A stretch of 64,000 bases of DNA, from assembly GCA_011033025.1 (NCBI GenBank), contig WFMF01000508.1:55827-119826 (forward strand), given 5' to 3'. The notes beneath the pieces are model-generated. The model searched no databases, had not been told where the DNA came from, and saw only the letters and a program-made list of their open reading frames with translations. The translations under genes and the position numbers were made by a program. Of this stretch, positions 1-18,939 are shown piece after piece; positions within the stretch are counted from its first letter, which is position 1; the number at the start of each line of letters is the position of its first letter. The DNA comes from Beroe forskalii (Eukaryota > Ctenophora > Nuda > Beroida > Beroidae).

Positions 1-178
1 TTTTTGTATATATTTGTATTTTTTTGTCCAACGAATTTTTTGTCCAACTTCAGAAAACAGGGTACACATTGGACAATTATACAAAAAAATCATGATCCCC
101 CCCCCCCCTTGGTGGCGTCAAATGATCATTTTGTTCAACAAATCAGCAGAAAAATGCCTCAGACATTTCATCTCACAT

Positions 179-289
179 TTATCTGATTTTGTTGTCAGTT
201 CGGAGACGGATCCACTGAGGAATGGGTCGGTTCTGTTTCTGGGCCTTAGCCAGCTTCTTCTTGATCATAAACCTCTTGAGGGAGCCCAT
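179..289 (-). pseudogene. RPL39: Ribosomal protein eL39 (RPL39), N-terminal exon, frame broken or incomplete
   Basis: The minus strand from the ATG at 289 encodes 36 residues that match eL39 of the large ribosomal subunit, including the nearly invariant core [11 protein letters not shown]. The family is about 51 residues long; here the frame hits TAA straight after NKIR, where eL39 normally continues with YN and a basic tail ending in WRRTK. A plausible donor (GTGAGA) lies a few bases beyond the stop, so one missing base before it would restore an ordinary exon end. The basic C-terminal exon is not in the 120 bases further downstream and may lie outside the window. The upstream minus-strand sequence is pyrimidine-rich, as in ribosomal-protein promoters. 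Either a one-base assembly error in a functional gene or a decayed copy; identity of the family is certain. Confidence 0.75.
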
Positions 290-2753
290 GGTCTCAGGAG
301 GCACAGAGGGTTAGGGGAATAAAGCTAACATTGAAAAGCTTGTCAGTTAGATCAATAAAAGGGAAGATAACTCTAAAATGAAAGATTGATTCACATTCCA
401 CTGATTTCCAGGGTTATTTCTTTACCAAAATAGGAGAGTGCTGTAGCAGTGAATGATTCTATATTCGAATCTATTTACGCTAAGAGAAACGACGTGGATA
501 AAAATTAATAAATTATTTAACTAACTTTTCAACAGGCTAAATGGTTATTTGCTATGCGATCTCATTTGTTTGTGGAGCACGAACCTTAAATTTTACCGAG
601 GAAACTTCCCTCCCCATTACTAGAAATTGTAAACAACCGAATCCTGATTATTCAGAATACCCATTTGCAAAAAATGCCCACTTTTCTCATCCTTCGAGAG
701 TGCTGCACCAACAGATATGAGTTCAAGGTAAGATGACATTTAAAAAAGAATCATAGAGCACATTATATAGGATCTCATTGCTAGGTAGAAGCTCTGATTT
801 AGACGCAATCATCCTCTACTTCCTTTCCAGGCATAATTACTTAGATCAAGGTGATAGCCCAGTGTTGATAATCATAAGAAAAGAACCTTAAAACTTTGCA
901 GAAGTGTTATCCATTGAAAAACTCTAGAACAAAACCTTAACATCGCCGCAGCGAATTTGCTTGCGAAAACATCGAACAGGGCCACGGAAAATCGAACTTA
1001 GAATTAAAAAAATACATTAAACCAAGGCTGAGGTTGCTGCCATTTGGAAACAGAAACAATTTTATCCATTACTTTTTCTTTTTCTGATAAATAAAAAATG
1101 GTGCTTTTTGAAAGAATAATGCCAGCAGTTATTATCTTCATTCTTCAATTAATTGATTTAAAATGACCTCGGTTAAGATAATACGATCAAAAATAAGATA
1201 CTATAAAACTACCACCCTGCACAAAGTATAAAGTAGTACGTTAATATTTTAATTTAAGGTTATCACGTATCTAAACATACGTTTCCGTTAATAAAATATC
1301 ATAAATCAAATAGATAAATAATGCTGCCACATTCATATCCAACTTGGAACCTTACAAAAACAAACCTTCGGCAGGAAGTGCCAAATTTGACACGCAAGAA
1401 ATCGGAATTATTGCTGAAAACTTAGTGATTGAATTTGGGATTCATAATGGGTAAATTTTGAACAGTATTTTAAAAATTTGCTGACTTCCCGATACCCGAC
1501 TTTCACTAAAAACTTCACCCAATGTAGAATGCAGCAGCATTTGGAGTGCACAATAAATTAACTGGTACAATAAAAGATCATATTTGTTATTGTGTCCTAT
1601 TATTTAGGCTAAAACCAAAATAATATTATGGTGATATGTAAATGAAAATAATGATAAAAAATACCAATAAAACTTTACAAAATAACACGAAATAGTCTGT
1701 ACAAAAGATTATTCACGACTGTGACTCACAAATTAGTCCATTAACTATCAAATATTAACCATATAATGTTATAAAATGTTATAAAATTATATGATTTAAT
1801 AACGTAACAGTCAACGATTTTGTATTTGGCAATTGTAACTTCAGAAAATTCAGAGTGCGATTCCAAATCGATGGTGGTAATGTGGAATAGCACTGATTAT
1901 TAAAATCCTATCTGAAAATAAAAGAAGAGATTACCAAATATTTGTTCATTGTTATGTGTCAACAAGTAAAAAAGGGGCGCCTGCGACCCTCCAACTTCAC
2001 AAAACAAGATTAAAATGAGGGCACAAATCGTCGACGGATTTTCAGGAAAAAGTTTTCTCATTCAAAAAGACGGATACTGATACCATTTTGAAATAACCAT
2101 AACGATCTGGAGAAAGAAAAATAAATAAGTTTTGACTGAAAACCCGTGAATAATCAATATAACTTAAAATTTAAAGGCTACAGTCTACTGAAAGTGTGTT
2201 TCTTTTCCTTAAAGAAGCTGCAAGAAGGGGCATGATTCTTTTCTGTAATTGTGGCCGGAATGAGTCAACTTTTTCTTCTTGTCATCAGCACCCATGATTT
2301 GTTTTTCGGGTTTTCAGCATAATTCATTCGCCGTCAAATTTTTATTCTTCAAATTTCTTCTTTTCACATGATTTTTCAAATTTCGTTTGCCTTTTCTGAA
2401 TCATTCTTTTTTTTTCTGGGCGTTTTCATGAAACACAATCCAAGTAGAGATCTTACGACGATTTCATCGATTCGCGGATGTGATTCCGTGTTAAGAAAGT
2501 AACTTTTAACAAACTATTTAACCCTAACTGTTGCTAGCGTCTTCAAAAGCTAAACTTGTCACGGTACGCCTGAAAATATGATTAAAATTTGAAAACTGCG
2601 GTTAAAAGTTATTATCAATCAAGTTCATGCAAATTGACATCCCCAGAAAATGAAGAAAAGTTGACAATTCTACAACCACCGGGTGACCTGCGCTGTGTTT
2701 ATAATCTTTTAGGGAAAAAGATGCTCAAATTGTCCTAGACTAAGCTTCCTAAC
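290..2753. other. AT-rich non-coding stretch between RPL39 and the zinc-finger gene
   Basis: I see no coding exon that I can support here. The stretch is AT-rich with many short A and T runs. On the minus strand around 2200-2420 there is a lysine-rich, pyrimidine-tract-bearing segment that could be the terminal exon or 3' untranslated region of the zinc-finger gene, because that gene's last clear exon ends in phase 0 at 2754 with a good donor; no reading frame there is long enough to be convincing. Confidence 0.4.
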
Positions 2754-10588
<7,835 letters not shown>

Positions 10589-10653
10589 TACTGTCAGCTG
10601 GGTACTAGTCTGTGGTACATAGCCTCATTCATACTTAAAGGGGGGAGTTTCAC

Positions 10654-11206
10654 TGTCCCAATTGTCCCAATTGTCCCTGTCCCAATTTACTTTTTTTTGA
10701 GTTTGGGACTGGTTTTTGGGACAATTGGGACAAATGGGACATTTGGGACAATTGGGACAAACAAAAAGTTGAAAAAATCAGTCATTTATCATTTTTACAT
10801 AGATCCAAGATTTTCTATCATTGAAATGAAAATTATATTCCTACTACTATACTAAGTACGTATTTTGGTTGTGTTTGTTTGCAAAACAAAATCATTTGAG
10901 CCCCAGTTGTCTCTGTCACTTTTGTCCCAATTGTCCCAAATGTCCCATTTGTCCCAAATGTCCCATTTGTCCCAGTCCGCATTCACGTTTTTGAGTACCA
11001 TTTGGTCCATTTTCTCTGTCCCATTTGTCCCAATTGTCCCAATTGTCCCAAATGTCCCAATTGTCCCAGTCCGCAGTCACTGTTTTGAGTCCCATTTATT
11101 CCATTTTCACTGTCCCATTTGTCCCAAATGTCCCATTTGTCCCAATTGTCCCATTTGTCCCAATTGTCCCTGTCCCAATCCACTTTTTCTTGAGTTTGGG
11201 ACAATT
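10654..11206 (+). repeat. TGTCCCAWW (9-bp) minisatellite block
   Basis: Arrays of TGTCCC spaced by AAT, AAA or ATT occur on one strand at 10654-10682 and 10920-11180, and in inverse orientation (GGGACA) at about 10715-10765. Near-identical ~40-bp boundary modules containing CTGTCCCAAT and GAGTTTGGGAC occur at each end as direct repeats. A C12 run follows at 11218. Open frames here are artefacts of the repeat. The same motif forms the last ~80 bases of the window. Confidence 0.9.
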
Positions 11207-11493
11207 GGGACAGTGACACCCCCCCCCCCCTTAAATTCCTGAGAAAATTGGACCCATCAAAGATAAATTTCATATAGGAATGAAGGGTGAATACTTAAAA
11301 TATTAAGCAATGGTTCATGAACCTCATTTGTACTTAATTATCAAATAAGTTTTGCAAAACTACTCTTCCATCATGGTTTGAAGGACTATGGTGGCAGTAT
11401 GATCAGAATCATGGATAAGCCAGGACCCCTTCAACACATGAATGTAATGCTAGCTGAATTTGATTTACCACATTGTATTATTTTATGGGTACC

Positions 11494-11577
11494 TGCCCTC
11501 AGCACATGGAATTTGCCTCTTTTTATATGGGAAGAAAGGATATTTTTAGAATGAGTGCTGTAAAAAACTGATATTAT
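11494..11577 (+). repeat. Dispersed repeat B, copy 2
   Basis: Direct-orientation partner of 9482-9566. It abuts the MITE that begins at 11583, which may have inserted at its edge. Confidence 0.75.
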
Positions 11578-11582
11578 TATTA

Positions 11583-12015
11583 CCTTATTGGCCTTTATTT
11601 AGCCGGCCTTTTTTTTAACCGGCCCTTTTTTTAACCGGCAAAAATGGACAAAAATCGTATCATTTTTGAGCCATTTTAACCGGCCCCTTGAACAAAAATT
11701 TTTCAAGCAGTTGCCAAACCAAGAAATTTTCGCTCAAAAAGAGCCACGAAAACCAATTTATACTGAGCAAATTGCATCAAAAACCTAAATCCTGGTCTAT
11801 TATCATGATTTAGGTCACTATCTGTGTTATATAATGACGGTAAAATAAATTTAACAGTACATAAGCCAAGTAATAAAAGTTTCATTTGGCCTAAATTAAT
11901 TGGCCTTTAATTTAATTGGCCCCATTTTAACCGGCCATTTTTTAACCGGCCCTTTGGACAAAAATCTCAAAGTCGTTTTTGTCCTTAAGGGCCGGTTAAA
12001 TAAAGGCCAATAAGG
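11583..12015 (+). mobile_element. 433-bp MITE with TA target duplication
   Basis: Terminal inverted repeats of about 26 bp begin CCTTATTGGCCTTTATTTA at the left and end with the complement at the right, differing at one position. TA flanks the element on both sides (11581-11582 and 12016-12017). Sub-terminal AACCGGCC motifs recur inside in both orientations. There is no coding capacity. The TA duplication points to a Tc1/mariner-type mobilising transposase. Confidence 0.85.
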
Positions 12016-12430
12016 TATGCCAGGAGTAATTTAAATTTATCATTATCTTTTCTAGGTTGATTTGAATAGTTGTTCAATTCAAAATTAAACTCTGAACTGA
12101 AGCAGTAATCAATTTAAATTCAATACAACTCAGACAGTAGTTAATACCAGAAGATTGATCACAGAAACAATGGCTCAACTTCAGAACGATGGCAGCTTAC
12201 CACAAACAACATGCAATAGCAAATTCTATCAATTCAGACACTGGGAAATTTTATGAATGTATTGGAGACATAACCTTTAAAGATATAGACAGAAAACAAC
12301 AAATAAAATTTTAAAGAAATTTTGAGAAAACTATAGCTGCAATTGTTTTGAAATGTCGTCTTCATTGACATTTGTCATCTGACTAATTTTATGTTACTTT
12401 AGATCTACAGGATACTTATGTGAATAAATT

Positions 12431-13190
12431 GTCTGACGTCGACTCTGCGAGTCGTGGCGCGCGCGCTTCGCGCGCGCAAGGGGGTCAGGCAACGCCTGAC
12501 AATGAATAAAGAGAACGACAAAAAAAGATGTCAAGAAATTCATTACGAAAATAATTACACTACAACGCCCAGATCAGCAACATACATTTCTTAAAAATGA
12601 TTAATCACTATTCGATTGTCAATTCAATATTGGAAAATTTTTGATGTAACTCAAATAACTAGGTCAGTGGTTGCAAAATTTTAAGCCGAAATCAGCTGAT
12701 TTTGGCTTAATATTTTAAAGAAAACGACGGCGTGCGAAGCGGCCTTGCTAAACACGTATATCCCTTGCCCTAACCTGCAGGGCTTTGGTCACGCACACAG
12801 AGTGCGCGGCGCGGTGTGGCAAGCGTATCAACTCCCCTGGTTAGGGGAAGTGTATCCCTGTTTGGCGCGCGGCGCGCTTCCCCAGCGAAGGGCGCGGCGC
12901 GTACAGTGTACACACACCTATGCGGACTTAAAAAGAAACGGCCGCTTTCAGCGCCGTCAGCGCCGTCAGCGCCGCGCCGCGCGGCGCTGATTCTCGGGAG
13001 GGTCTGACAACGTCAGACAACCTTGAAGGAACGTTGCCTGTCTATTTCCTCCAAATTTGGAACGTTGCGCCGCGCGCGAGGGTAGGGTAAAATCTTCAAC
13101 CAGGACCTTGGTTAAGCGGCGCTTGCCGCGCCGCGCACCCCGTGGCCGTGCGCGTAACCAGGGTCCTGGTTAGGGCAATTCCCTGGTTAG
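12431..13190. repeat. GC-rich, hairpin-dense island
   Basis: In AT-rich surroundings this block is crowded with perfect short stem-loops, most with a 3-base loop: CGACTC-TGC-GAGTCG (12440-12454), GCGCGCGC-TTC-GCGCGCGC (12459-12477), GTCAGGC-AAC-GCCTGAC (12484-12500), AGCGCCGCG-CCG-CGCGGCGCT around 12968-12988 and GTCTGAC-AAC-GTCAGAC (13002-13018). AACCAGG/CCTGGTT inverted pairs lie near 13100 and 13157. Apparent reading frames at 12745-13007 are arginine/alanine-rich by composition and unsupported. It lies between the divergent zinc-finger and HRD1 genes; I call it a structured repeat, function unknown. Confidence 0.7.
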
Positions 13191-14278
13191 CTGAAGTTAA
13201 ATATTCGATACGTTTGCAAAGATTTAAATCATTCATCAAAATATTTTAGTACTGCAGAAATTTGATTCCATTCCTTGAATCAGATGTTGAAGTAGCAATG
13301 TAGCATTTCAAGTTTTGAAGTTTTCTGATATGGCAATTGTTGCCACAAATGATGATGAATTTAATATTTCAGGCCCTGACAAATATTAAATTGAAGAACC
13401 CTTTGCCTGACATGAATTATATCAGCAATTTTTATACAAATGTTTAGAAATGTACACTGTATAGAAATGTTTCTTAAGGCCTTCCTTAAAAGGCAAACAT
13501 ATGCTAGTAACTTATTGCTGCAGTAGATAAAGAATTGAGTTGACATGTTTCTCTTATGTCTGTATTATATTCTGTTATCATTGTTCACATTACAGCTTTT
13601 CTGCTGATTTGGAGACTTACTTTTTGAACTTGAAATAATGCTGCATATATTGTTTGAAACTGGGGTAACCATGACACAATTTTGCCATTGATAATTGGCA
13701 ATATTATTAGTGAATATTATTGAATAGGAAGTTTTAGTTTCATTCAAGCAGGTGTATACTGCACTTGATGGTGCTATACCCTGGTACCAGGAGGTAACTG
13801 CTGGGGGCCTACCTCATAAAAAGTGCTTGCAATTTAACCACCCCAAAAGCTGAGGTAGGTATCGGACTGAAGATTCCTTCATACCACTCATCTTGGTGTG
13901 ATTCACTTAGATCCTACTGCTCTCCACATTGCATTACCTAAAGGGATCATGTTGGTGTTCAAGTACAGAGTTGGAGAAAAGTCTTGCAAATTGATGTCTT
14001 GAAGAATGATTTCTTTTTTAGTTGAATATGTTTTAACCCTGAATTTCAGGTAGAAAGTGTCTCTCAAGATGGAGTATTAGATCAGGATGCATGCTACTGT
14101 AATTAATTTTACTAATGTGCATTGTGCAATGTAAAAGGTTGCAAACAACCCAGATCCATCCACCAGTCCTCTACTTCTCTTTGGGGGAATTAATTTATTT
14201 GCATTGAATATAAGTGTAGTCACTAACATGTGCCACCTTTAATTTAATTTCAATCCTTATATCTATCGTAATTAGGTC
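13191..14278. other. Upstream region of HRD1; nothing recognised
   Basis: Ordinary AT-rich sequence leading to the HRD1 start codon. No repeat, RNA gene or coding exon could be supported; a 5' untranslated exon could lie here. Confidence 0.4.
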
Positions 14279-17200
14279 ATGAACAAAGCTGCTATTGTTG
14301 CTGCTGGATCAAGTTTAGCATCATCATGTGTGATCTATAATGTCTGGCAGCAAAAGCACCAGTTCTATCCAACTGTTGTACACATCAGCAAGAGTTCATC
14401 ATGCATGGCAGTTTTCTACATACAGGCATTCTCTCTTGTCTATTTCTTTGCTCACATATTCAGGTAAAATTTAACCCATAACATCATTTCGATTGTTAAT
14501 AAAGATTAACTCAAAGTTGAATTTCAGTGTCAATTAAGCAGTTTGATAACATTTTATGATGCCAAAGTCTAATATCGCTCATGCCACCATGTACTTCTTT
14601 TCAGGAAAATATTCTTTGGGACATTAAGAGCAGCTGAAACTGAGCACCTTGTAGAAAGGAGCTGGTATGCACTTACAGAAACCTGTCTTGCATTCACAGT
14701 ATTTAGGTTGGTATTATGTAACATATATCTAAGTTTCTTGTCCCAAATTCTGCTCTAAACAATCTCTGTACCTTTTATAAATGTATTGTTATTGTATATA
14801 TGTCATTACTTAACCCAACTGTTTTCTTTTCAGAGATGATCTGAGCCCAAGTTTCATTGCACAATTTGCTGTGCTTCTCTTCCTGAAAGCTTTTCACTGG
14901 CTTCTTGAAGATAGGATAGATTTTATGGAAAGAAGTCCGGTGATTGGCTTCCTCTTTCACCTCAGGGCTCTATCTCTTATGGCCATATTATCAGTGTGTG
15001 ATGCTTTCCTTGTCTCTTATGCAGGTATACAAATCCTACAGTGCTCCTACAGTGCTCAGGACGGTTCAATATTGATTTGAAATAAGATCTGTTGAGTTGT
15101 TCAGTGCTCATGGAAACTTGATCATCAATGTGCTTGGGAGCTGCTATATTATTTCATTGTGCTTGATTAAAATCAACTTCTAATCGTCAAAATATTGTTG
15201 CAGCCCATGTCACCCTACAAAAGGGGGCATCAGTCCACCTGGTGTTTGGATTTGAGTATGTGGTGCTCCTGCTCCTGTGTTGCACTATCCTGGTGAAATA
15301 CATACTTCACTTGATAGACCTGAAACATGAGAGTCAATGGGCTAACAAGACCATCTACCTTCTCTACACAGAGCTGGTCATTGGTGGAATCAAGGTGCTA
15401 ATGTAAGGGAATAGTTAACTTTCTTTTCTTGTAAAGGGTGCAAAGAATTCCTATTTTTGGGATAATTGGAATTCCTTTCTTTTGCAAACAAGTGCTTGCA
15501 AAAATATTGCCCATGGACAATGTCATTCTCTCTCTGTTCCTATATATTCTATGTATAATGATCATGGTTATGCCTCTCACTCAGGTGCTAATGTATGCCA
15601 TGTTCGTAACAATGATGATCCGAGTCCACACCTTCCCTCTCTTCGTCATCCGACCCATGTACCTTGCTTTGAGACAGTTCCAGAAGACTCTGGTTGATGT
15701 CATCAAGAGCAGGAAAGCAACGTACAACATGAGAGAAAGATATCCTGATGCTACCCCTGAGGAGATTGGAAGTGGGGACAATACGTGCATCATTTGCAGA
15801 GAGGAAAGTTAGGAGGTGTATCAATTGGGTAAACTACCAATATCGTATAAGATTTACTGATCAGATTCCAGCTTTTTTCTTTGAATTCTAAAGCTACGAG
15901 TGTGTTGAAGTTTAAATACACAGAGTGCTCAAGCTCTAGGAGCGAGCAAAATACAAATTGAAACACATCGATCTAAGTCTTTACTAATAGTTTCATGGGT
16001 ATAAATACCCAATCGTCAGAAGACAAAGTTCAATAATGACAATGACGAAACAATCCAGATCCGCTCCTTTATAAATAAAATACACCTGAAAAATCTGCAT
16101 TAATGAATTAAATTACGGATATGAACGAAAAATGTAACGAAAATTATGGTACTTACAATAATTACAAAATTATGAATTTATTTTCACGAAATTAAGTTAA
16201 AGTGAGACATTGTCGGCTCATAAAACCAAGACTATATTTCACTAAAACTTAAATCGTAAAACGTAAAATTCATAAATTTAGTAAAAATTGAAAAATTATA
16301 AAATTGAAAAATTATAAAATTGAAAAATTATAACGCTCGTTCTAATAAAAATTTCCGTTTATGTCTACATTTTGAGATGAATTCAGTTTTCTTGTTTAAA
16401 AGATTGTGAGTGTCCTTTAAATTTATGATTTGGAGTTTCTCGCTCAGGCAGAGGTCACAGTTAAACCTTCCGTTCTGATAAGGTCTAGCAAACTGCAAGA
16501 TTTCCCATTTCAGCTGAGGGGTATGTCCATGATCCTTTATCTCCCAGAATTTCTTGGAGAGTTCAGTGTCCTGTTCGTGCTCCCTGTACTTCATTGAGTT
16601 CTTGTGCTTGGAGATCCTCTTCTTCACTTCCGGCTCTGATATGCCAATGTAGGAGAATGACTCGGATGTATCAGATATGGTAGCTTGGTATACAACTGCT
16701 TTAGCACGACACTGGCCATCCAATTCGAAATCTGTCGCCAGCAACTGCCATACTTTTCATAGCTTCATCTAACCACTGACCGTCACCAGGAAATGACAGC
16801 AGCAAAGAAGCTGCCGTGTGGCCACATCTTCCATCTGGAATGTCTGCGGAGTTGGTTGCTGCGACAACAGACTTGCCCCACGTGTCGTATTGACATTCTG
16901 CAGCAACAACAGCACCCCACCCACCAGCAACAAACTCCACATCCACCTGGCCAGGCGCCTCCGCATGGTAACTTAGTACAGCTTGCTATTCCTAGTTTCT
17001 TACTGGTTTAAGTGGTTATCAAAATGAACGATTAAATTCAAATACCTGACCAGATCAACTCCAGCAATAAATCCTGATAAATAAACCAGTAAATTCTCCA
17101 CAAACTCCATCAGGTGGAGCGCGAGCCCCTCCCAACGCCGGCCCTGCCCTCTTCACATGGCACAACAACGCAGCCCCTCCCAGTGGGGCAGCAGCCCCGA

Positions 17201-18939
17201 GTGGGGGTGCTGCCCCCTCGGCGAGTGGGGCCACCCCTCGCTTCTTTATACCCACCTCAGGGGGTTCAACTGGATTCCCCATATCAGGTGAGGTTGTAGG
17301 GGGTGTTTGAGGAGATGTTTGAAGTTTTATCGAGGAATCCAGCAAAATTTGTCCTGTTATCGTTGAATATCATGATACATTTTATCGTTAATACTTGGAG
17401 AGAGGGTTGTTCGAGAATGTAACATATTCCTCTCTACGGTATCCTTCGCAGTGTAGTAGTATAGTACTAATGTATACATTGTAATTGCGCAAGTAAGATG
17501 GTTACATATTCTGATTTTATGCACTTTATGATGCAGTTGATAGGTGATGAAAGATAGTAAACGCTTTTTATTAAAACTTTGCACTTTTGACATGATTCGA
17601 AGCATTCAATTCACGTACTCACACGATAAATCAGGAATCAATATGCTACATAACCTACTCCACTCCAACCTACCTATATCAGGTTTTGCCATGCCTCCCC
17701 CTCCCCCCTCGCTCCACTCCATGACTGAGGAGGAGCTGAAGTGTTTCGAGGGGGACACGAGGTCTGCAATAGAGAACAGACTCATTATTCTCAAAAATGT
17801 GCAGGTACGAACAAGCATATCAAAGAAAATTTTCAATTAATTTGAAATTAAATTGTTGCAGATGGCAGGAGCCAGCAAAATGAGTTTCATTGCATCGACA
17901 ATACTCTTTAATTCTCCAATGGAGCAATGGGTGTGGGTGTGGGCGTGACATCACTGTTTGATCGATGTATATTTTGGCTTGATGTATATTTTGGCTTGAA
18001 TTACTCATTACTTGCACAATAGATCTATTAGATCTATTGTGCAAGTGCTAAAACCACCTCCTATTGCCACACATTCCAGATGCTAATGGAGGCAGTGCAA
18101 GGCCAGATGCAGCTTTACAACAGTGTGGCGGGTCCCATTCATCCGTCAACATTCGTATTTACTACGCAATCAGATGCAAATTCTAACACGAGAAATATAC
18201 CGTTATTTTCCTAGCTACAAATATTAGGAGGGAATTATTAAACTTTTAAAATGTAAATCACGTTCATGTTTCTACACACTGAAATTCTCACACGCGATAT
18301 TCCTACGTTTTTCAGATGAGCCCTCCTCATCGACCAGTGTACCTAACACAGAAAGTCAGCAGTCTAATAATCCTACCACAGTTGAAACTCCAGTCTCAGA
18401 GCAGCCTACTGATACTGTCAACCAATCAGCGGAAGGTAATAAGGCATTACGAGCGACAAATAAACCACAATTGACCCAACTGTTCAATACACCAACTTTG
18501 AACTAATCGCATTTCTTGAAACTTCTCAACTATACATCCACATCACATTGTACCGATTAAATCAGTCACACAAATCCATTCGAGCATTCTAAATTTAATA
18601 AAAGTCGGCTTACTCAGTCTATTACTCTCCTCAGAACCAGCAACACCTCCTACTCCTCCTCCACCAGAGGAGACAGAGAGTGAGAAGGAGATCAGACAGC
18701 TGCGTGCAGCGCGTCTAGCTGCCCTCAACACTCCTGTGACGTCATCAGATAACGCGTTGCCTGGTATCAGTAACGCGTTACCTGGAAACAGTAACGCGTT
18801 ACCTGGCAACAGTAACGCGTTACTTGGTGATAATGCTGCGTCGTCCAGTGCCAGTATGGAAGATAACCCATTTGCTGCGCTTGCAAATTCTGATGGAATG
18901 AGAAAGAGAAACGTCGTAGATGAGACGAAAGAGGAATAA
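14279..18939 (+). CDS. SYVN1: E3 ubiquitin-protein ligase HRD1/synoviolin
   Basis: Eleven exons in perfect phase: 14279-14463, 14605-14706, 14834-15024, 15204-15394, 15585-15807, 16800-16967, 17114-17287, 17683-17804, 18080-18131, 18316-18435, 18635-18939, giving 610 codons (human about 617). HRD1 is the membrane core of ER-associated degradation: with SEL1L it retro-translocates and ubiquitinates misfolded ER proteins. Diagnostic matches are KHQFYPTVV and [13 protein letters not shown] in the first membrane segments, [30 protein letters not shown], and a RING-H2 with CIICREE at the end of exon 5 and [13 protein letters not shown]...QQTCPTCR in exon 6. A proline/alanine-rich cytosolic tail follows, then the conserved [17 protein letters not shown] helix. 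The last exon encodes four NALPGNS-like repeats. The start has the right family length. The small exon at 18080-18131 is the least certain. Confidence 0.95.
15393..15595 (+). repeat. 13-bp direct repeat bracketing HRD1 intron 4
   Basis: AGGTGCTAATGTA occurs at 15393-15405, across the donor, and at 15583-15595, across the acceptor. The offset is 190 bases, equal to the intron length (15395-15584). Confidence 0.9.
15977..16024 (-). ncRNA. Hammerhead ribozyme-like motif (type I)
   Basis: Read on the minus strand: GTCTT (stem I), CTGACGA (core), a stem II of six pairs TGGGTA/TACCCA with loop TTTA, GAAA (core), a three-pair stem III ACT/AGT with loop ATT, the cleavage nucleotide A after AGT, then AAGAC, which pairs perfectly with GTCTT. 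All core boxes (CUGANGA, GAAA, UH) are present in the right order. The pair next to the core at the base of stem II is T-T instead of a Watson-Crick pair, so self-cleavage may be weakened. Confidence 0.7.
16328..16744 (-). pseudogene. GIY-YIG endonuclease domain, C-terminal fragment of retroelement protein
   Basis: The 138-residue frame contains VVYQATI, then [20 protein letters not shown] (the GIY-YIG catalytic core with its Arg and His), [20 protein letters not shown] and a C-terminal [20 protein letters not shown]. This is the usual order in GIY-YIG tails of metazoan retroelement polyproteins, where a Cys/His set and a CRH motif follow the nuclease. The first position of the GIY motif is replaced by SYIG. 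No upstream reverse transcriptase is present, so it is a dead fragment. Assignment to Penelope-like elements is strengthened by the adjacent hammerhead fold. Confidence 0.7.
18012..18046. repeat. Perfect 16-bp stem palindrome in an HRD1 intron
   Basis: CTTGCACAATAGATCT and its exact complement are separated by three bases. It is preceded by a tandem duplication of GATGTATATTTTGGCTT at about 17963-17999. It lies 34 bases upstream of the short exon 18080-18131. Confidence 0.85.

Larger units (their letters stand above)
15940..16744 (-). mobile_element. Penelope-like retroelement remnant in HRD1 intron 5
   Basis: On the strand opposite HRD1 this piece has a GIY-YIG endonuclease-like frame (16744-16328) followed 3' by AT-rich sequence and a hammerhead-ribozyme fold (16024-15977). 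The combination of a C-terminal GIY-YIG nuclease and a hammerhead motif is characteristic of Penelope-like elements. The reverse-transcriptase part is absent, consistent with a 5'-truncated insertion. Outer limits are estimates; the element ends close to the acceptor of HRD1 exon 6. Confidence 0.65.

Noticed and set aside
10865-11273. Frames encoding SQLSQMSHLSQ or CPNCPKCPI repeats
   Set aside because: Artefact of the 9-bp TGTCCCAWW repeat; cysteine periodicity is not a metal-binding domain.
12745-13007. Overlapping Arg/Ala-rich frames
   Set aside because: Composition-driven in a GC-rich hairpin block; overlapping alternatives and no homology.
16701-16966. Minus-strand frames opposite HRD1 exon 6
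   Set aside because: Shadows of the RING exon, whose plus-strand reading matches HRD1 residue by residue.
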